The notes under the pieces were generated by a model. The model made no database searches, was not told the DNA's origin, and was given only the letters and a program-made list of their open reading frames with translations. This document shows positions 52,625-64,000 of a stretch of 64,000 bases of DNA, piece by piece. The DNA is from Seriola aureovittata. Lineage: Eukaryota; Chordata; Actinopteri; Carangiformes; Carangidae. Every line of letters starts with the position of its first letter. The stretch's first letter is position 1. Position numbers and translations under genes: made by a program. The DNA lies in assembly GCF_021018895.1 (NCBI RefSeq), contig NC_079375.1:24885475-24949474 (forward strand), read 5' to 3'.

Positions 52625-53520
52625 TTATAGTAAGGCATAAAAAAGTTGTACTTTAGTAACGCATAAATATTTCATAGTATACAATGTAATTAAAAAAAAA
52701 AAATCATACTATATCAATAAATAATAGTATAGTATGGCAGAAAGTCAAAAACATTATACTAAGGCATAAGAAGTCATAAAAACGACAGAATAATAAGGCA
52801 AAAAAACATCATAGTATAATAAGACATAGAAATCAAAAAATGACATAAGATACTAAAGCACAAAATACTAATTGGTATAGTAAGGCATAAAAACAGTAAA
52901 CTGAGGCATAAAAACGACAGTAAAGTAAGTCATTAAAAGGACAGTGTAGTAAGATATAAAAACTTCATGGTATAATTAAACTCAAGAACGACATAGTATA
53001 GTGAGGCATGAAAAGTCATAAAAACATATACGTATAATAAAACGTATAAACGTATAATAAAGCATCAAAACTTCATAGTATTGTGAATTTTAAAAAAGTC
53101 ATAAAAACGACATAGTATAATAATGTTATCATATAGTCAGGCATAAAAACATAGTATAGTAAGTTATATAAAGTCATAAATATGTCATAAAAAGTCATGA
53201 AAATGTCAGTAAATTATAAAAAGTCTTAAAAACATAGTATAGTAAGGCATAAATAAGGATAAAAACGTCAGTACAGTGAGGCATAAAAAGTCATGAAAAC
53301 TGTAGTTAGGCTTAAAAATGTCATAGTATAATGAGCCATAAACTCGTACTAAAGGCATAAAAGGTCATAAAAACGTCATAGTTAAGTATAAAAATGTCAA
53401 AGTATAATAAGGCATAGAAAGTCAAAGACGACATAGTATAGTAAGTAATAAAAGTCATTAAAAGGACATAGTGTAGTAAGGCATCCAAAGTGAACGTATA
53501 GTAAAGCATAAAAACGTTAA
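52625..53520. repeat. Degenerate AT-rich satellite (GTAAGGCATAAAAAGTC type)
   Basis: About 900 bases built from variants of TATAGTAAGGCATAAAAAGTC joined to CATAAAAACGACATAG. Units vary between about 25 and 45 bases and are heavily mutated, so this is an old tandem array. The open frames over it are simple by-products. Confidence 0.8.
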
Positions 53521-53791
53521 TCAGTGTTGCAAATTAACTTAATGTGCATGTCTTTGGACAGAGAGAGCCGCCTGTGTATGATACTGCATTATTATCTTAC
53601 ACATTAGGGAGACTGAACTGTCCGTAAACATGCACATCTGTGTGTGTGCGCACTGGGGTGTCATCGTGTTGGTTCCATCATGAGTGTATAAACAGTGACC
53701 TGCAGACTGGAGACAGAGGAGTGGGTGATGGAAACCCCACACACTCCAACTGCTGCAACTCTTCAGCTTGTGTGTATTTTCAGTTGCTGTC

Positions 53792-53799
<8 letters not shown>

Positions 53800-53871
<72 letters not shown>
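53800..53871. repeat. (GT)n microsatellite
   Basis: About 36 GT units. Confidence 0.95.
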
Positions 53872-53874
<3 letters not shown>

Positions 53875-55755
53875 TAGAGAGACCGACAGATTGGACGACA
53901 CAGTGCAAACTGAGGAGAAAAAGATTGAGCATATAGCAATCACTTCTCCATCTATCTGTCTGGATAATTAATATAAATCTGCTCATTTACCATCAGCCAA
54001 TCAATCTAGATTTACACACTCTCTCCCTCAAACACACACACGCACACACTGAATCACGAGCACACTTAGCACTTCTTGATGGTCTGATTGTCTGGCTATA
54101 TGGCTCTGCAGAAATCTGTAATGAATGAGAATGAAGCGGTGGAGGAGGGATAGAGGAAAAATATTCTGATTAGAGACAAATGAGTGAAAGATTGATGGGA
54201 CCATCTCATCCTCCATGTGCTTCATTTAGCTCTAATGCTGGGCGGCTGGGTGGGTGAAAATGCAGGATTGTGCCACACCAGCTGGGATACACTTCTCTCC
54301 AAAATCATCCATCCATATGTTGTTGTGTGGGAGTTTAAGGCATTAGACAGCTCTGGAGATTTAGAAAATTCAGAGCATATACGGCTGCTGAACGCTTCAT
54401 TACAACAAAGTCCAATGGGGCATGAAACACAAGCGGACAGGTGATGCGACAGGCGGTAAACAAGCCAGCTGTTTAGTGGGATTGTTTAAAATCACTTATT
54501 GTAGAGGTAAAACATGAAGTAATGTCAGCTCTTATTTCTCATCGCACAGGAAACCACAATATGCACAACTACGGCAAGTCTGGTAGGTCAAAGTTGGTCC
54601 GCAAACTACGACGGATGTTTATAATGGACAGTTTGGGCAATAACATTACTGTTCACAAATCTGAAGAGCACCTGACTGGTTTTAATAATGTCACCATGTT
54701 CCTATCGCTGTTATTACAGACGAGAACATGAACTGAAAGGATGGTGAAAAAAAAAAAACACTTCAAAAACAAAGACTCCACTTAAAATAAACCGTAAATA
54801 ACTCCTCATGTAACTAAAAAGTAACCACATACAATGAATGGATTTTCATTTTTGCCGTTTAAAAGCTGGAAAGATTAAATATTCAGTCTAATATTCTGAT
54901 CAAATTCAAAATTCATACTCTACAAGCACAACAGGTCATTCATTGAACTCTAGTGGAGGGTGTTTGTTCCTGAAATACATACTGTTAACATATCAGTAAA
55001 TGAGCTCATTGTTGTTGTTGCTACACTCTAAAAGAAAATCCAAATTTTACAGAAAATAACTAAGTTTTCTAACAGAAATATTCTGTTTTTTTAAAAGTGT
55101 ACAAAAGTCTGTAAAATTAGAGAAATCTGTAATTGTTAAATGCATTCATCAATGAATAATGCCAGCAGGCTAGCTGCTAATGCTAGCAAGCTAGCCGCCC
55201 CCCCAGTGTCATCTTCTGTTTTTCCCCGTTCTTTTTCCTCCAATAATAATTTTTAAAAAAGCTAATGCTAATTAAAGCAAACTATCTTACAGGTTTACAA
55301 AGGTTGATTTAAAACTACAAACATTGGAATTATTTGTGAACATCACTTTACAAGCTCAGAATCATTTTGACCCTAATTTGAGCCTAGATACACACACACA
55401 GCTACAGCTGACAGTTTTGTTTTTATAAAACATCTGCTCACTAATACACATCTCAATATAAAACAAACTATGTTAAACATTACCTGGTTGTGGTTTAACT
55501 GGTAGTTTACTATTTGTAGAGCTTTGGTCAGTGAAGTGATAAACAGTTGTTACTGAGTAGTTCCTCATTACTCCATCACTATATCACAATAAGTTCCTTA
55601 ACAACAAATCAGACACAGCAAGTTTCCAAACAAGTATTTTAAATGTAATATTCAAGCCGAATATATTAATAATCACATCCACGTTGTTTTCTGATGCATT
55701 CGATAATTCGACAACTTAAATGTACGTATGGGGTGGAGTAATGCGCATGACTTAC

Positions 55756-57191
55756 CGTTTCTTTCTGGGTTCCACAAGGTGCAGTTCTGGCCCGAGGTGG
55801 ATTCTGCCGTCCCTATGAAAACACAACAGGAAAAATAAGGACATGTCAAGCAGCTCCTCTTTTGACTGTGAAATGTTTGAGGCAGTCTAAGACTTCAGAA
55901 CATAAAAGATGCAATCATCCACTTAAACCTCATTTAGCATATACTGTAATAAAAACAAAACTATGAATAAATGTGAACAAATGATACATGTGAAGAATTT
56001 GTAGAAGAGATTAATGTACATTTATATAAATAAACACATTACTGGTGAGGCAACACAGACTGGAAGAGGAAGAGCTTCTGTCTATCTACACATGCAAAGC
56101 ACAAAACTGTAAAACTTGGTGCCCAAAATTCTTGCAAGTGTGACACTGAGGTCACAAATAGAATTTAAATTCAGGTGTGAAAATAGGATCTAAATACTTG
56201 TAACCTCAGTGTCATACACTTGCAGATTTATGAAGGCAAGGGGATACTGCAGGACACATGGGTGGTCCCCGGCAGGATATAGCAGCATGAGGACAGGATG
56301 ATGACATCACCACAAAGGCGGACTCAGAAAATAAGGCAAAAATAAATGCAATATGAATATTATGAAATGTAAATGCAAGGAAAAGGGTAAACAACTAGAG
56401 GTATGATAAGAATTCAAAGTACACACACTATATAACCAACAAATGCAGCAATACAAATATGGATATACTATAAAGAATCAGCAGTATGAACATGTTTACA
56501 CTGCGGGTCTGTTTAATCACAGTGGTATAGACAAGTCTTACTTTTAAAAGTGAATGACAGCATGTTACTCACCTGGACCCTCCTCACTGTGTCTGGACTC
56601 TCTGCCGTTGGTGAGACAGGTGGAGGCGGTATTACACCTGTACTGGCTCAGGTCCTGATAAAGACAGAGGGATGCTGAAATCTCCTGACAAATGTAAAGA
56701 CCTAGTTCACTTTCAATCATGGCTAATCTCCTAAAACTTAATGTAAAGTGGTTACATTAGGTGAACCGATCGACGTGTATTCTCGGTCTACTGGCTCCAT
56801 ACAATCTCACGTTACAGTCAGTTACAAGATGATCCTGAAGTTACTGACGTCACTAGCTGGACAACAGCCGAGAGCAACAGACACAATCCTACTAACCGCT
56901 AAAACGTCTGTAGACAACATTAATATCACCACCTGAAATGTTTGTCAGTCGTTGCACTGATTATACTTTTAGCCAAAGAGCTAGCATTGATGCTACTCAC
57001 CAGGCTAACAGGAAAGTTGCGAGCTCGGCATCAAACCGCATCTCTTTCCTCTCAGGAGCTTCTCCAGCGGCGGAAAAGTCACATCCAGATTTACTCGTGT
57101 TGCTTCTTTTCTTCGCCGCTGAACGTGGTTTCTTGTCGGGAGCGGTCCTTCAGGATGCAGATGAATATCGCCTTTTAGGAGGTTCAGCCAT
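55756..57191 (-). pseudogene. Broken gene fragment, three exon-like pieces
   Basis: On the minus strand an ATG at 57191-57189 opens MAEPPKRRYSSAS and meets a TGA after 13 codons. The same frame then stays open to a GTGAGT donor at 57000, ending ERKEMRFDAELATFLLA. Further in-frame pieces lie at 56573-56637 (or 56654; CNTASTCLTNGRESRHSEEG) and 55756-55812 (TAESTSGQNCTLWNPERN), each with AG and GT borders. The TGA could come from CGA by CpG decay. A segment in the +1 frame (RVNLDVTFPPLEKL) also looks family-like, hinting at a frameshift as well. The RVNL...DAELATFLL pattern resembles an expanded, functionally undefined teleost protein family that I know only by sight. An ETS-type CCGGAAGT lies upstream at about 57224-57231. 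Whether it is dead, or starts downstream of the TGA, is open. Confidence 0.35.
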
Positions 57192-57299
57192 TACTGTGTT
57201 TCTGTGATGCTAACTTCGAGCTCTGCCGGAAGTTATTCTTCTTCGTGGGACTGAGGGCAGACGTGACGCGCCACTGACTCACACAGCCTCTAGCGTCAC

Positions 57300-58300
57300 A
57301 AAGTGGTATGAGTTAAAACAAAGACATTGAGCTTAACTTGACTGATATTGACACATTTGATGCATACAAAACATTTTGATTTGCTTTTACAGTATATAAA
57401 TCTATGCATGGGATATAAAATACAATCATGCTTTCCCTTATACTTATATAAAATCTGTGATATACAAACATTTATATTTGCCCTTTTTGCATTCAGGCCA
57501 GTGGATGTTGCACTGCTCACATGAAGCATCAAGATATAAACCCTTTGTAGAACCACTTTGCTGAGAAAGTAAAACCTCCGACGCTGTGGGACTCACATCC
57601 AGTACCAGGCAGTTGATTTCTGCAAGCAAAGAAGATACTACAGCCCAGGAAATTTTACTCACTGAGTATTTCACTTACTGACCACGGACTGCTCACAGAG
57701 CCAGGTGTCAGTTCACTGCTGCCATGTTGATTCTGGTGTCCCTATATGATGTCATGGGCTGTCTTACCAGTCACCGTATTTTGGCAGTCTTTGTTACAAC
57801 CCAGCTAGGGGAAAAGGGAAGCAACATAAAACCAGGTGTTATTGGTAAATCAGATTCACTGATTTAATTTATTGCGTTAACAGGAGGGTAAACAAGTAAA
57901 CATAAATACAAACAAGGCAAGAGGATAACTGAAGTAGGGGAACAGGCGCCAACAAAGAGCCTAACTATGCGATTCTAACCAACCCAAAAACACTAGAATC
58001 AGCACCCCTGTTCCTAATGTGTCCAACAGTCTTTTTCTAAGGGTGTGATGCACAATCAGAATTGTAAACCTAGCCCAGTCCCCAACAATCAACACCAGCA
58101 TCTCAAACCAAATCACAAATTACACACAAATGTTAACAAAGGTGGTACAGAGGCGAGCTGCCGATCATGTCAGCCGCCACTAATGATGTGCGGCCGGGCT
58201 CTTAAACTCTCTTCCTCTGATGCTCAAACGGCAACAGCTGTGGTGAAGACTGACAGGGTCATTGCTGCACCAATAGGAGAAGCCGTGGAGTCGGAGGCTC
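57300..58300. other. Intergenic, no gene identified
   Basis: AT-rich to 57800, then a more balanced stretch with an open + strand frame from 58045 to 58329 that lacks any recognisable domain. I can assign neither a gene nor a repeat family with confidence. Confidence 0.45.
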
Positions 58301-58348
58301 CTCCTCTCTGCTCCGACAGGGACAGGTAATCCATCAGTTAGTGTTAAA

Positions 58349-59890
58349 ATGCTCGAGCTTTGTGCAGAAACAGGCTGTAATAACAAGAACAGCTGTAGAG
58401 AGTCTTTGCTCTGCACGGCCGCCTGCACCGGCTACCGGCCCGCAGCAGGCTCCTGGATACACGGTACGAAGTCGCTGCTAACACAGTTAGCATTCATGAC
58501 TCAAGGTAAACTTTATATCTTAGTGTTAAAATAATCTTAGTAGCTAATTGTGTACATGTCCACATTTGGTAAATATCACATATATGAGGAGAAACCTTGT
58601 AATATTAGCTGAAGTTACTGTGTGTAAGCTAACTGTGTGGCTAAACCGCTTGTATTAAAACCACAGACCGAGGGAAAACATGTTATAACGTGTTTTAAAA
58701 TGAGTTCTGCAAAGCGAAGGTGACGTCACCGACCTTAGTGTTAACAGAGACAGCGGGTTAATGTCGGTAAGTCACGGTCACTAAACGATCCCGTTATTAC
58801 AGTGAACTGTCGTGTCGTGTTTGTTCATATTAAGTTTGGTTCAGTGTTAGTCGGATAGTTTTCAGCTCTAGTTCATTTCATTATTGATGACAGGAGTCAA
58901 AACATCTGTTGGAATGATTCTGTCTCTGATCAGAATAAAGAACATCACTGAGAGCTGAGAACCATCATGACATGTGCACCTGCACAATGACTCCAAACTC
59001 AGTATTAGTTTCTATTCTATTGTTATTTCATGTAAAACGGTTCAGCAGACTGTTTATTACAACTAAGCTGAGGGAATAATGTATTTTCAGATATCTGTGA
59101 TCATCTAATCAGAGTGCTGCTTCTTTTGTCTTTTTCTCTATACTCTACAATATGATATTGATCTGATTTCTCTCTATTATAATGTTTTTTTTTCCATCCA
59201 GCCAAGGTCTGGATCTTTGGGGACACCTACAACCTCTTGCAGCGATGATGGAGGCCCTGCACCACCTCCACCTGCAGAGTCCACACATGAAGATCTTCTC
59301 TTCCCAAACATAAACACAGTGTCTTATATGATGATATAGTATTTTTTTAATTTTACATTGGTGGCCATAACATTGTTCAGTCTGATCAGCTGTGCTCTTC
59401 CTTGTTCCCTTCACCCTCACTGTCGTATTACACTCTCTGCCCCACGTCAGACATAGTCACATGACTTTTAGACTCCACTGTAGCTGTAACAAACTGTCAA
59501 TAGTTTAAAACATTAGATTCATATTTCATATTCCTCAGCCATTATAGTTAATATCAGTGTGCTGTTCCAACAGCGTCACTTATTTAGAGGGAGATTGTTA
59601 CTGGAGCAAATAAATATCAACTGTCTCACACATTAGGACTCATGATGAATAATGATTATACTTGTTACTAAAGATTCTGTTGCACTGTCTATTCAACTAC
59701 TTCTTTTTATTAAACAAACTTACATATGACAGTGAAATTCAGTTTTAACTTTACCCACAACTATTTTTTGATTTTAAATAGTTGATTGTAAATTGTACAC
59801 CATTTAATTAATCCATTTATTACATTCTTTTAGACATGTTTCCAGTGTTGTAAATTGTTTAAATTAATGTAGTTTATAATGTCCAATAAA
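58349..59890 (+). ncRNA. Two-exon transcript candidate, coding status unclear
   Basis: A first exon ends at 58505 before GTAAAC. A second begins at 59202 after a long T-rich acceptor (TTTTTTTTTCCATCCAG), and AATAAA with a TTTGTTGATGG-type downstream stretch lies at 59885-59890. The frame from the ATG at 58349 runs through the junction and stops at 59246-59248, giving only about 67 residues with no known domain. Two other frames in exon 2 stay open to about 59310-59340. A short-ORF mRNA, a long non-coding RNA or a chance arrangement are all possible. Confidence 0.3.
59885..59890 (+). terminator. Poly(A) signal of the candidate transcript
   Basis: AATAAA followed by a GT-rich region about 30 bases later. 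Confidence 0.4.
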
Positions 59891-59899
59891 GTTATTTAT

Positions 59900-60700
59900 G
59901 AAGCTCTTGCTTTAACTTTGTTGATGGTTTTTATAGAACACATCTGGTAAGAATTTTCACATAGTAACATGTACAGCACTGTGTGACTTTTTCTATGTTA
60001 GCTTTAATCAACAACATAAATACTAGAAATATTTAAATGTCTGACAAGTTGATCCATCACTTAATCAGTTTAATATTTATAAATTCTGATCTTAAAAGTG
60101 TTGCTACCATCACCTGTCAACAACAGCAGAAATAAAGTTTCAGGTAAGAAACTGAACCTGTGAACACTGAAGACAGAGAATAATAAACTAACTCAACAGC
60201 AGTTGGTCTGTCTTTTCATCAGAGGAAGATGAACTGGGAGGTTTTCTAGCATTATCATCATCATCATCATCATCATCATCACAGCACATTAGAGAACTAA
60301 GGATGTCCATGCAGTCTCCCCTCAACCAGATGGATGGAAACTAATGAGCTGCTCTGTACATGAGCTCCTCCTTCTGTTGGCACAGATCACTCAGTTTTCA
60401 CAGTGTGGAAACCTTTCAAATGACAATAAAACACAAACACTTGAGTTAAGATGCGGTGGATCACAGTTAATCACAAATATCGATCAGCTGTCAGGATAGG
60501 TGCATGAATGTCTGCTTCAGTTGAGGACTGGTTTGAGTTTTAAATGAACAATCTTCTATATGACAAATATGTGTCTACACATTCTGCGCGTTACACTAAC
60601 GCAGATCAATTAAACTGGGTCACATGTGGAGAAACACAAACCAAACGTCGTTAGATTAACGTCGATTAAATTCACCTTTTTATTGGGCTTTGACTGAACA
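59900..60700. other. Intergenic, no gene identified
   Basis: AT-rich sequence with an ATC trinucleotide array. No exon-like piece on either strand. Confidence 0.55.
60252..60281. repeat. (ATC)n microsatellite
   Basis: About ten ATC units. Confidence 0.93.
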
Positions 60701-60905
60701 CCTCCACGGGCTAACCCAGGTTGACACAGGTTATCAGCCCAGCGGGGCCAGGTACCGTTAGCATAGCAATCGCTAAGTTATCAGCTAACGCTAGCACTAG
60801 CGAGCTAGCTTGGTTAGCAAGGTGCATCTTCACCTGAACTCTGATATTAACAGGGATGCTAATTTTGGCTAGCAAAGAAACAGGATTAAAACAAAATGCA
60901 CTTAC

Positions 60906-60971
60906 CGGAAAAAACTGAACCGCCGACTCCTCTGAGAGTCTTTGAGAACAACTGAACACAGAACAAGACAT
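60906..60971 (-). other. THAP-like first exon candidate
   Basis: On the minus strand ATG opens 22 codons, starting MSCSVFSCSQR and ending SAVQFFP, directly before a GTAAGT donor at 60905. THAP zinc fingers start with a near-terminal C-x(2-4)-C followed by a hydrophobic FxxFP-like segment, and many THAP genes split an intron at this point. Here the spacing is C-x4-C. No second exon with the following Cys-x2-His was found downstream (lower coordinates), so this could be a remnant or coincidence. Confidence 0.3.
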
Positions 60972-61618
60972 TTACCTGTAAACAACATGTTGGCGCTAAC
61001 TTTGATGAACTGAAAACACAATGACAAGTCAAATGTCCGACACATCGCTTTAACGTCTATTATCTTTTAAATAGGAACATAATTTTAAAAACGAACATCA
61101 AGTTGTATTGAAGAAAAACTGAGAACATTTACTGAGGTAATAAATCAAGTGACAACAGGGTAATTTCCCCGTAGACTTCAATACAATCTGACTTCTTTTT
61201 CCAACCAGTGGAGTCGCCCCCTGATGGTCATTCGATAGAATGCAAGTTCTGGCACTTCCGCATTGGCTTCATTTTCCAGACCCGTTCCAGGCCTGTGTAA
61301 ACCAATAATTTTGTTCAGGATGTTTTTAATGTCTGTAAATTGTTTCTTGAAAGAGATCCCCATCTCAATGAGACCCGTTTTAAATAAAGAAATTAATGAT
61401 ATTTGACATAGTTTTAGATTAGTGTGTTGCATATAAATCAATGTGAATGATGAAGTATTCATTTCATTGTGATTACTTAAATAAATAAAAGCCCTAAAAT
61501 GTAGTGTAATGTAGTTAGAATAAGTTCACTTCACTTTGGAGGTCTCGCATCACACACAATCATCTGTAAAGCAATGCATCCTGGAAATATAAAGAAGTCC
61601 TTGAAACGTGTTTCACAC
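60972..61618. other. Intergenic, no gene identified
   Basis: AT-rich. It includes GGAGTCGCCCCCTGATGG near 61210, which resembles a fragment of a teleost repeat and an imperfect CTCF core. Confidence 0.5.
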
Positions 61619-61946
61619 TTTATTCATAGAAAAGCACTGAGATTCCAACACAAATCAATATAAAATGGTAGTAGCGTTACATAAATAGTAATAAATTCTC
61701 GCTTTATAGACAGTAGCTCAAGAAGTTGCACAAAAAAATTACAAATTAAAAAAAAGTGTTGATGATAAGCTATCATACTTCTGTGGCAACAAATACTGGA
61801 AATACCTTTTTCATAATCAGTAGCACAAAGAGGCAACAAACACTTTCAAATTTTCCCTTAAGTTAGAAAAAAAAAAATCCAAAAATAAAACAAACTGGGA
61901 AACAGTAGGTGAACTAGATCTCTACCTGCGAATAGTACTGTCCTAC

Positions 61947-61991
61947 GAAAGAAAGAAAGAAAGAAAGAAAGACAGAAAGAAAGAAAGAAAA
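61947..61991. repeat. (GAAA)n microsatellite
   Basis: About eleven GAAA units with one GACA variant. Confidence 0.93.
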
Positions 61992-63661
61992 ACTTAAGGA
62001 ACTGGTTGATACAGTTAACACAGAGAAAAACGGTTAAGATGGAGGAACGTCTTTGTTGTAATGCCGTCAGTTAATGCATCACATAAAGGCAGCTGACTGG
62101 AGCTTCCAAGTTAAGCAACTGGTAAAATAATATCCCTCTTTCATATATGATTCAACAAAAACATCCCTATCATGCTGATGTAGTAGCCCAGAAATTAATT
62201 CAACCTTTTTTTCTTTTCTTTTTTTTCAAATCCGCATCGTGTAAAAACTTTGCAGCAACAAAAGAAAACCAGCTAGTTTTTGTCAAAAGCTGACACGCGG
62301 CTGCTGCACTGATATCCGACGACAGAGGAAGTGGCTGCAGCGAAAGCACTGACACATCGATGCGTTGCTGCGACACCAAAAAAATCCTCCCGGCGTGAGA
62401 GGGAACGAGGGATAAACGACAGAGAATTAGAAAAAAGAAAGTATGGTAGAGAGATAGGAGAAGGCTGAAGGGAGCAGAGAAAGCAATAAAGGAAAAAAAA
62501 AACAAAACAAGATACAACAAATGAGGAATGAACACAAGGTCATCCACAGGTCGTCTCTTTTGTTCATACAGTTGCTGTTTCTGACTGACGTCTGCGTATT
62601 GTTCTGTCTCACTGCGGTGCTGCCACACAACACGACACCTCTGAGAAGACACTAAAGGCTTGAGTCCTGATTAAATAAAACCAACAAAGAAGAAAAGCAA
62701 AAATAAACTTTGTACATTGATCGGTCAGAAAGGCATTTTCCACCATTTTTCTTTTTTTTTTTTTTTCTCCTCTAAATGTTGCAGCGAATGCAGGCTGGCT
62801 ACTGCGCATTGTCCAAATACAAGCATGCTGTGTCTTGTCTTTGTGTGCCCCCCCCTCCCCCCAAACCCCCCTCTCTATCTTTAATAGTGGTTCGGTCCAC
62901 TGTGTCTCTTCCTCCCAAGTTTTTAGAGGGCATCTTTAAGAGGTGACAAGATCATCAAAGTGGTTCTGCATAGTCAGGTTTAGTACGTATCTGTTTACAA
63001 ATGAATGCCTCACTCATTTTCCTCAACTCCCAATAACATGCCTCCTTTTGGAAAACAGATTTTTTTTTTCTTTGCAAATCTAAAAAGAACAAAAGAACAA
63101 AAAAACAAAACAAAACAAAAAAAACACAAATAATAATAGTTATTATAGCAAAAAACAAACTGAAATAAATGTACACAGGAGCACCTGAGAAATGCCTTGA
63201 AGTCTTTGCTCTTAAAAAAACGCTGTCAAATTCCCCCGTCCAAAACAATTCAAGTACACCCCCGCCAAAAAACAAAAAAACATAAAAATAAAGAAAAAAA
63301 CAAAACAAACACATAACATACTTATCATAAATAATTATAACTTTACAATTTTCTGAATTGACACTTTAATATTTACAATATCTTAAATGCTTAATGCTAC
63401 TACTTTTTGTTTTGTTTCTTTAAGTGATGTCCCTGAGAACTGAGTTTAGCCTCTCTTTTCTTTCTTTTTGCTCAATTTTCCTTTTTCCCCCTCTTCTATC
63501 TGCGTTTCTTCAGATCAAAAAAAGGCCCAGAGCTGTGACTGACTACCCGGGTAGTGGGTGAAGGTAGCTCTCATGGAATGTAAAAGCAGACTAGAAAATG
63601 TTCCTCCATTCAAAAACCTTATTCTTTTATTCTCCTGCCATCGACAAGCTGACTCATCCAT

Positions 63662-63685
63662 TGTGTGTGTGTGTGTGTGTGTGTT
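63662..63685. repeat. (TG)n microsatellite
   Basis: About 12 TG units. Confidence 0.93.
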
Positions 63686-64000
63686 TTAAATCTATTTAAA
63701 TCCTGTTCTGTTTGTGTGTCTGCGGTTCCTACTCAGTCACACAAAGTTACTAAACAATCAATAAATAAATGCTGAAGCAGGCAGGAACGTACTGAAGAGG
63801 TATTTGTGTGAAGTGCTTGTACGATGACCAGTCCGACCAGTGAAAGATTCAAGCTCTTGCTGTACTGTTTACTGCCATTAACAGCACTTTGCCACTGGGT
63901 AAGAAAAGGGGGAGGCGCATATACCCCCCCCCCTCCCCCCCACCTTCGCCCCACCATAAAGAAAAACAACTTCCTGTGCTGAGGCGTGTTGTCTCACATA

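Larger units (their letters stand above)
46500..55750. other. Gene-poor stretch downstream of urod
   Basis: No confident gene. Two weak exon-like pieces are described under findings: a minus-strand piece at about 46928-47001 and a + strand open stretch at 48022-48215. The remainder is AT-rich with many CA/GT arrays and a degenerate satellite. Confidence 0.5.
61619..64000 (-). other. Probable 3' UTR of a minus-strand gene
   Basis: TTTATT at 61619-61624 is AATAAA on the minus strand. From there to the window end the sequence has no large GC-richer coding block, many A/T homopolymers and no clear splice sites. That is what a long vertebrate 3' UTR looks like, with the gene's coding exons beyond 64000. 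The minus-strand frames of 119 and 150 codons here are low-complexity (F/L-rich) and not genes. The owner of this UTR cannot be named. Confidence 0.4.

Noticed and set aside
52625..53520. Possible CRISPR-like array of repeats and spacers
   Set aside because: The units are contiguous and mutated, with no constant repeat and no unique spacers, in a vertebrate genome. It is a degenerate satellite.
61205..61222. CTCF-like site GTCGCCCCCTGATGG
   Set aside because: The reverse complement misses the consensus at two core positions and resembles a repeat fragment.
62200..62652. 150-codon minus-strand frame
   Set aside because: Low-complexity, inside a probable 3' UTR.

Overview
This is vertebrate nuclear DNA, almost certainly from a ray-finned (percomorph-type) teleost. 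The genes are split by GT-AG introns, the sequence is AT-rich, and (CA/GT)n microsatellites are very dense. Many stretches resemble interspersed repeats that I recall as widespread in percomorph genomes. Nothing looks prokaryotic or viral. Three protein-coding genes can be read exon by exon, all on the + strand. (1) pkia, the cAMP-dependent protein kinase inhibitor alpha, has a 5' exon and promoter at about 17.0-17.4 kb and coding exons at 17.94-18.11 and 19.51-19.58 kb. (2) lyn, a Src-family tyrosine kinase, has a 5' exon near 22.3-22.5 kb and 12 coding exons at 27.88-37.71 kb, giving 511 aa. (3) urod, uroporphyrinogen decarboxylase of the haem pathway, has 10 coding exons at 39.70-46.38 kb, giving 368 aa. 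All three reading frames are intact.

Region by region: 1-17 kb holds no gene I can identify. It has a CpG-richer promoter-like patch at 4.9-6.15 kb, microsatellites and several interspersed repeats. 17-22 kb is pkia with a long putative 3' UTR containing a nested foldback element. 22.3-38.9 kb is lyn, with large repeat-filled introns. 39.5-46.5 kb is urod, whose ATG lies only about 0.8 kb past the lyn poly(A) signal. 46.5-55.7 kb is mostly gene-free, with a roughly 0.9-kb degenerate AT-rich satellite at 52.6-53.5 kb and many dinucleotide arrays. 55.7-61 kb holds weakly supported, gene-like pieces: a broken minus-strand gene fragment, a + strand two-exon transcript candidate and a THAP-like first exon. 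61.6-64 kb looks like the 3' UTR of a minus-strand gene whose coding part lies beyond the window.

The three clear genes are functionally unrelated (PKA inhibition, immune-receptor tyrosine signalling, haem synthesis), so their adjacency is synteny rather than a pathway. The most interesting structural signals are: a preserved internal 5' splice site in lyn exon 2 that would give the LynA/LynB choice; urod exons 8 and 9, each bracketed by complementary TG and CA arrays next to their splice sites; four exact-core CTCF motifs, two of them convergent around lyn; and the nested foldback in the pkia 3' region. I found no credible undescribed multi-gene system. Repeat-family and motif assignments come from memory and reading, not from a database search.
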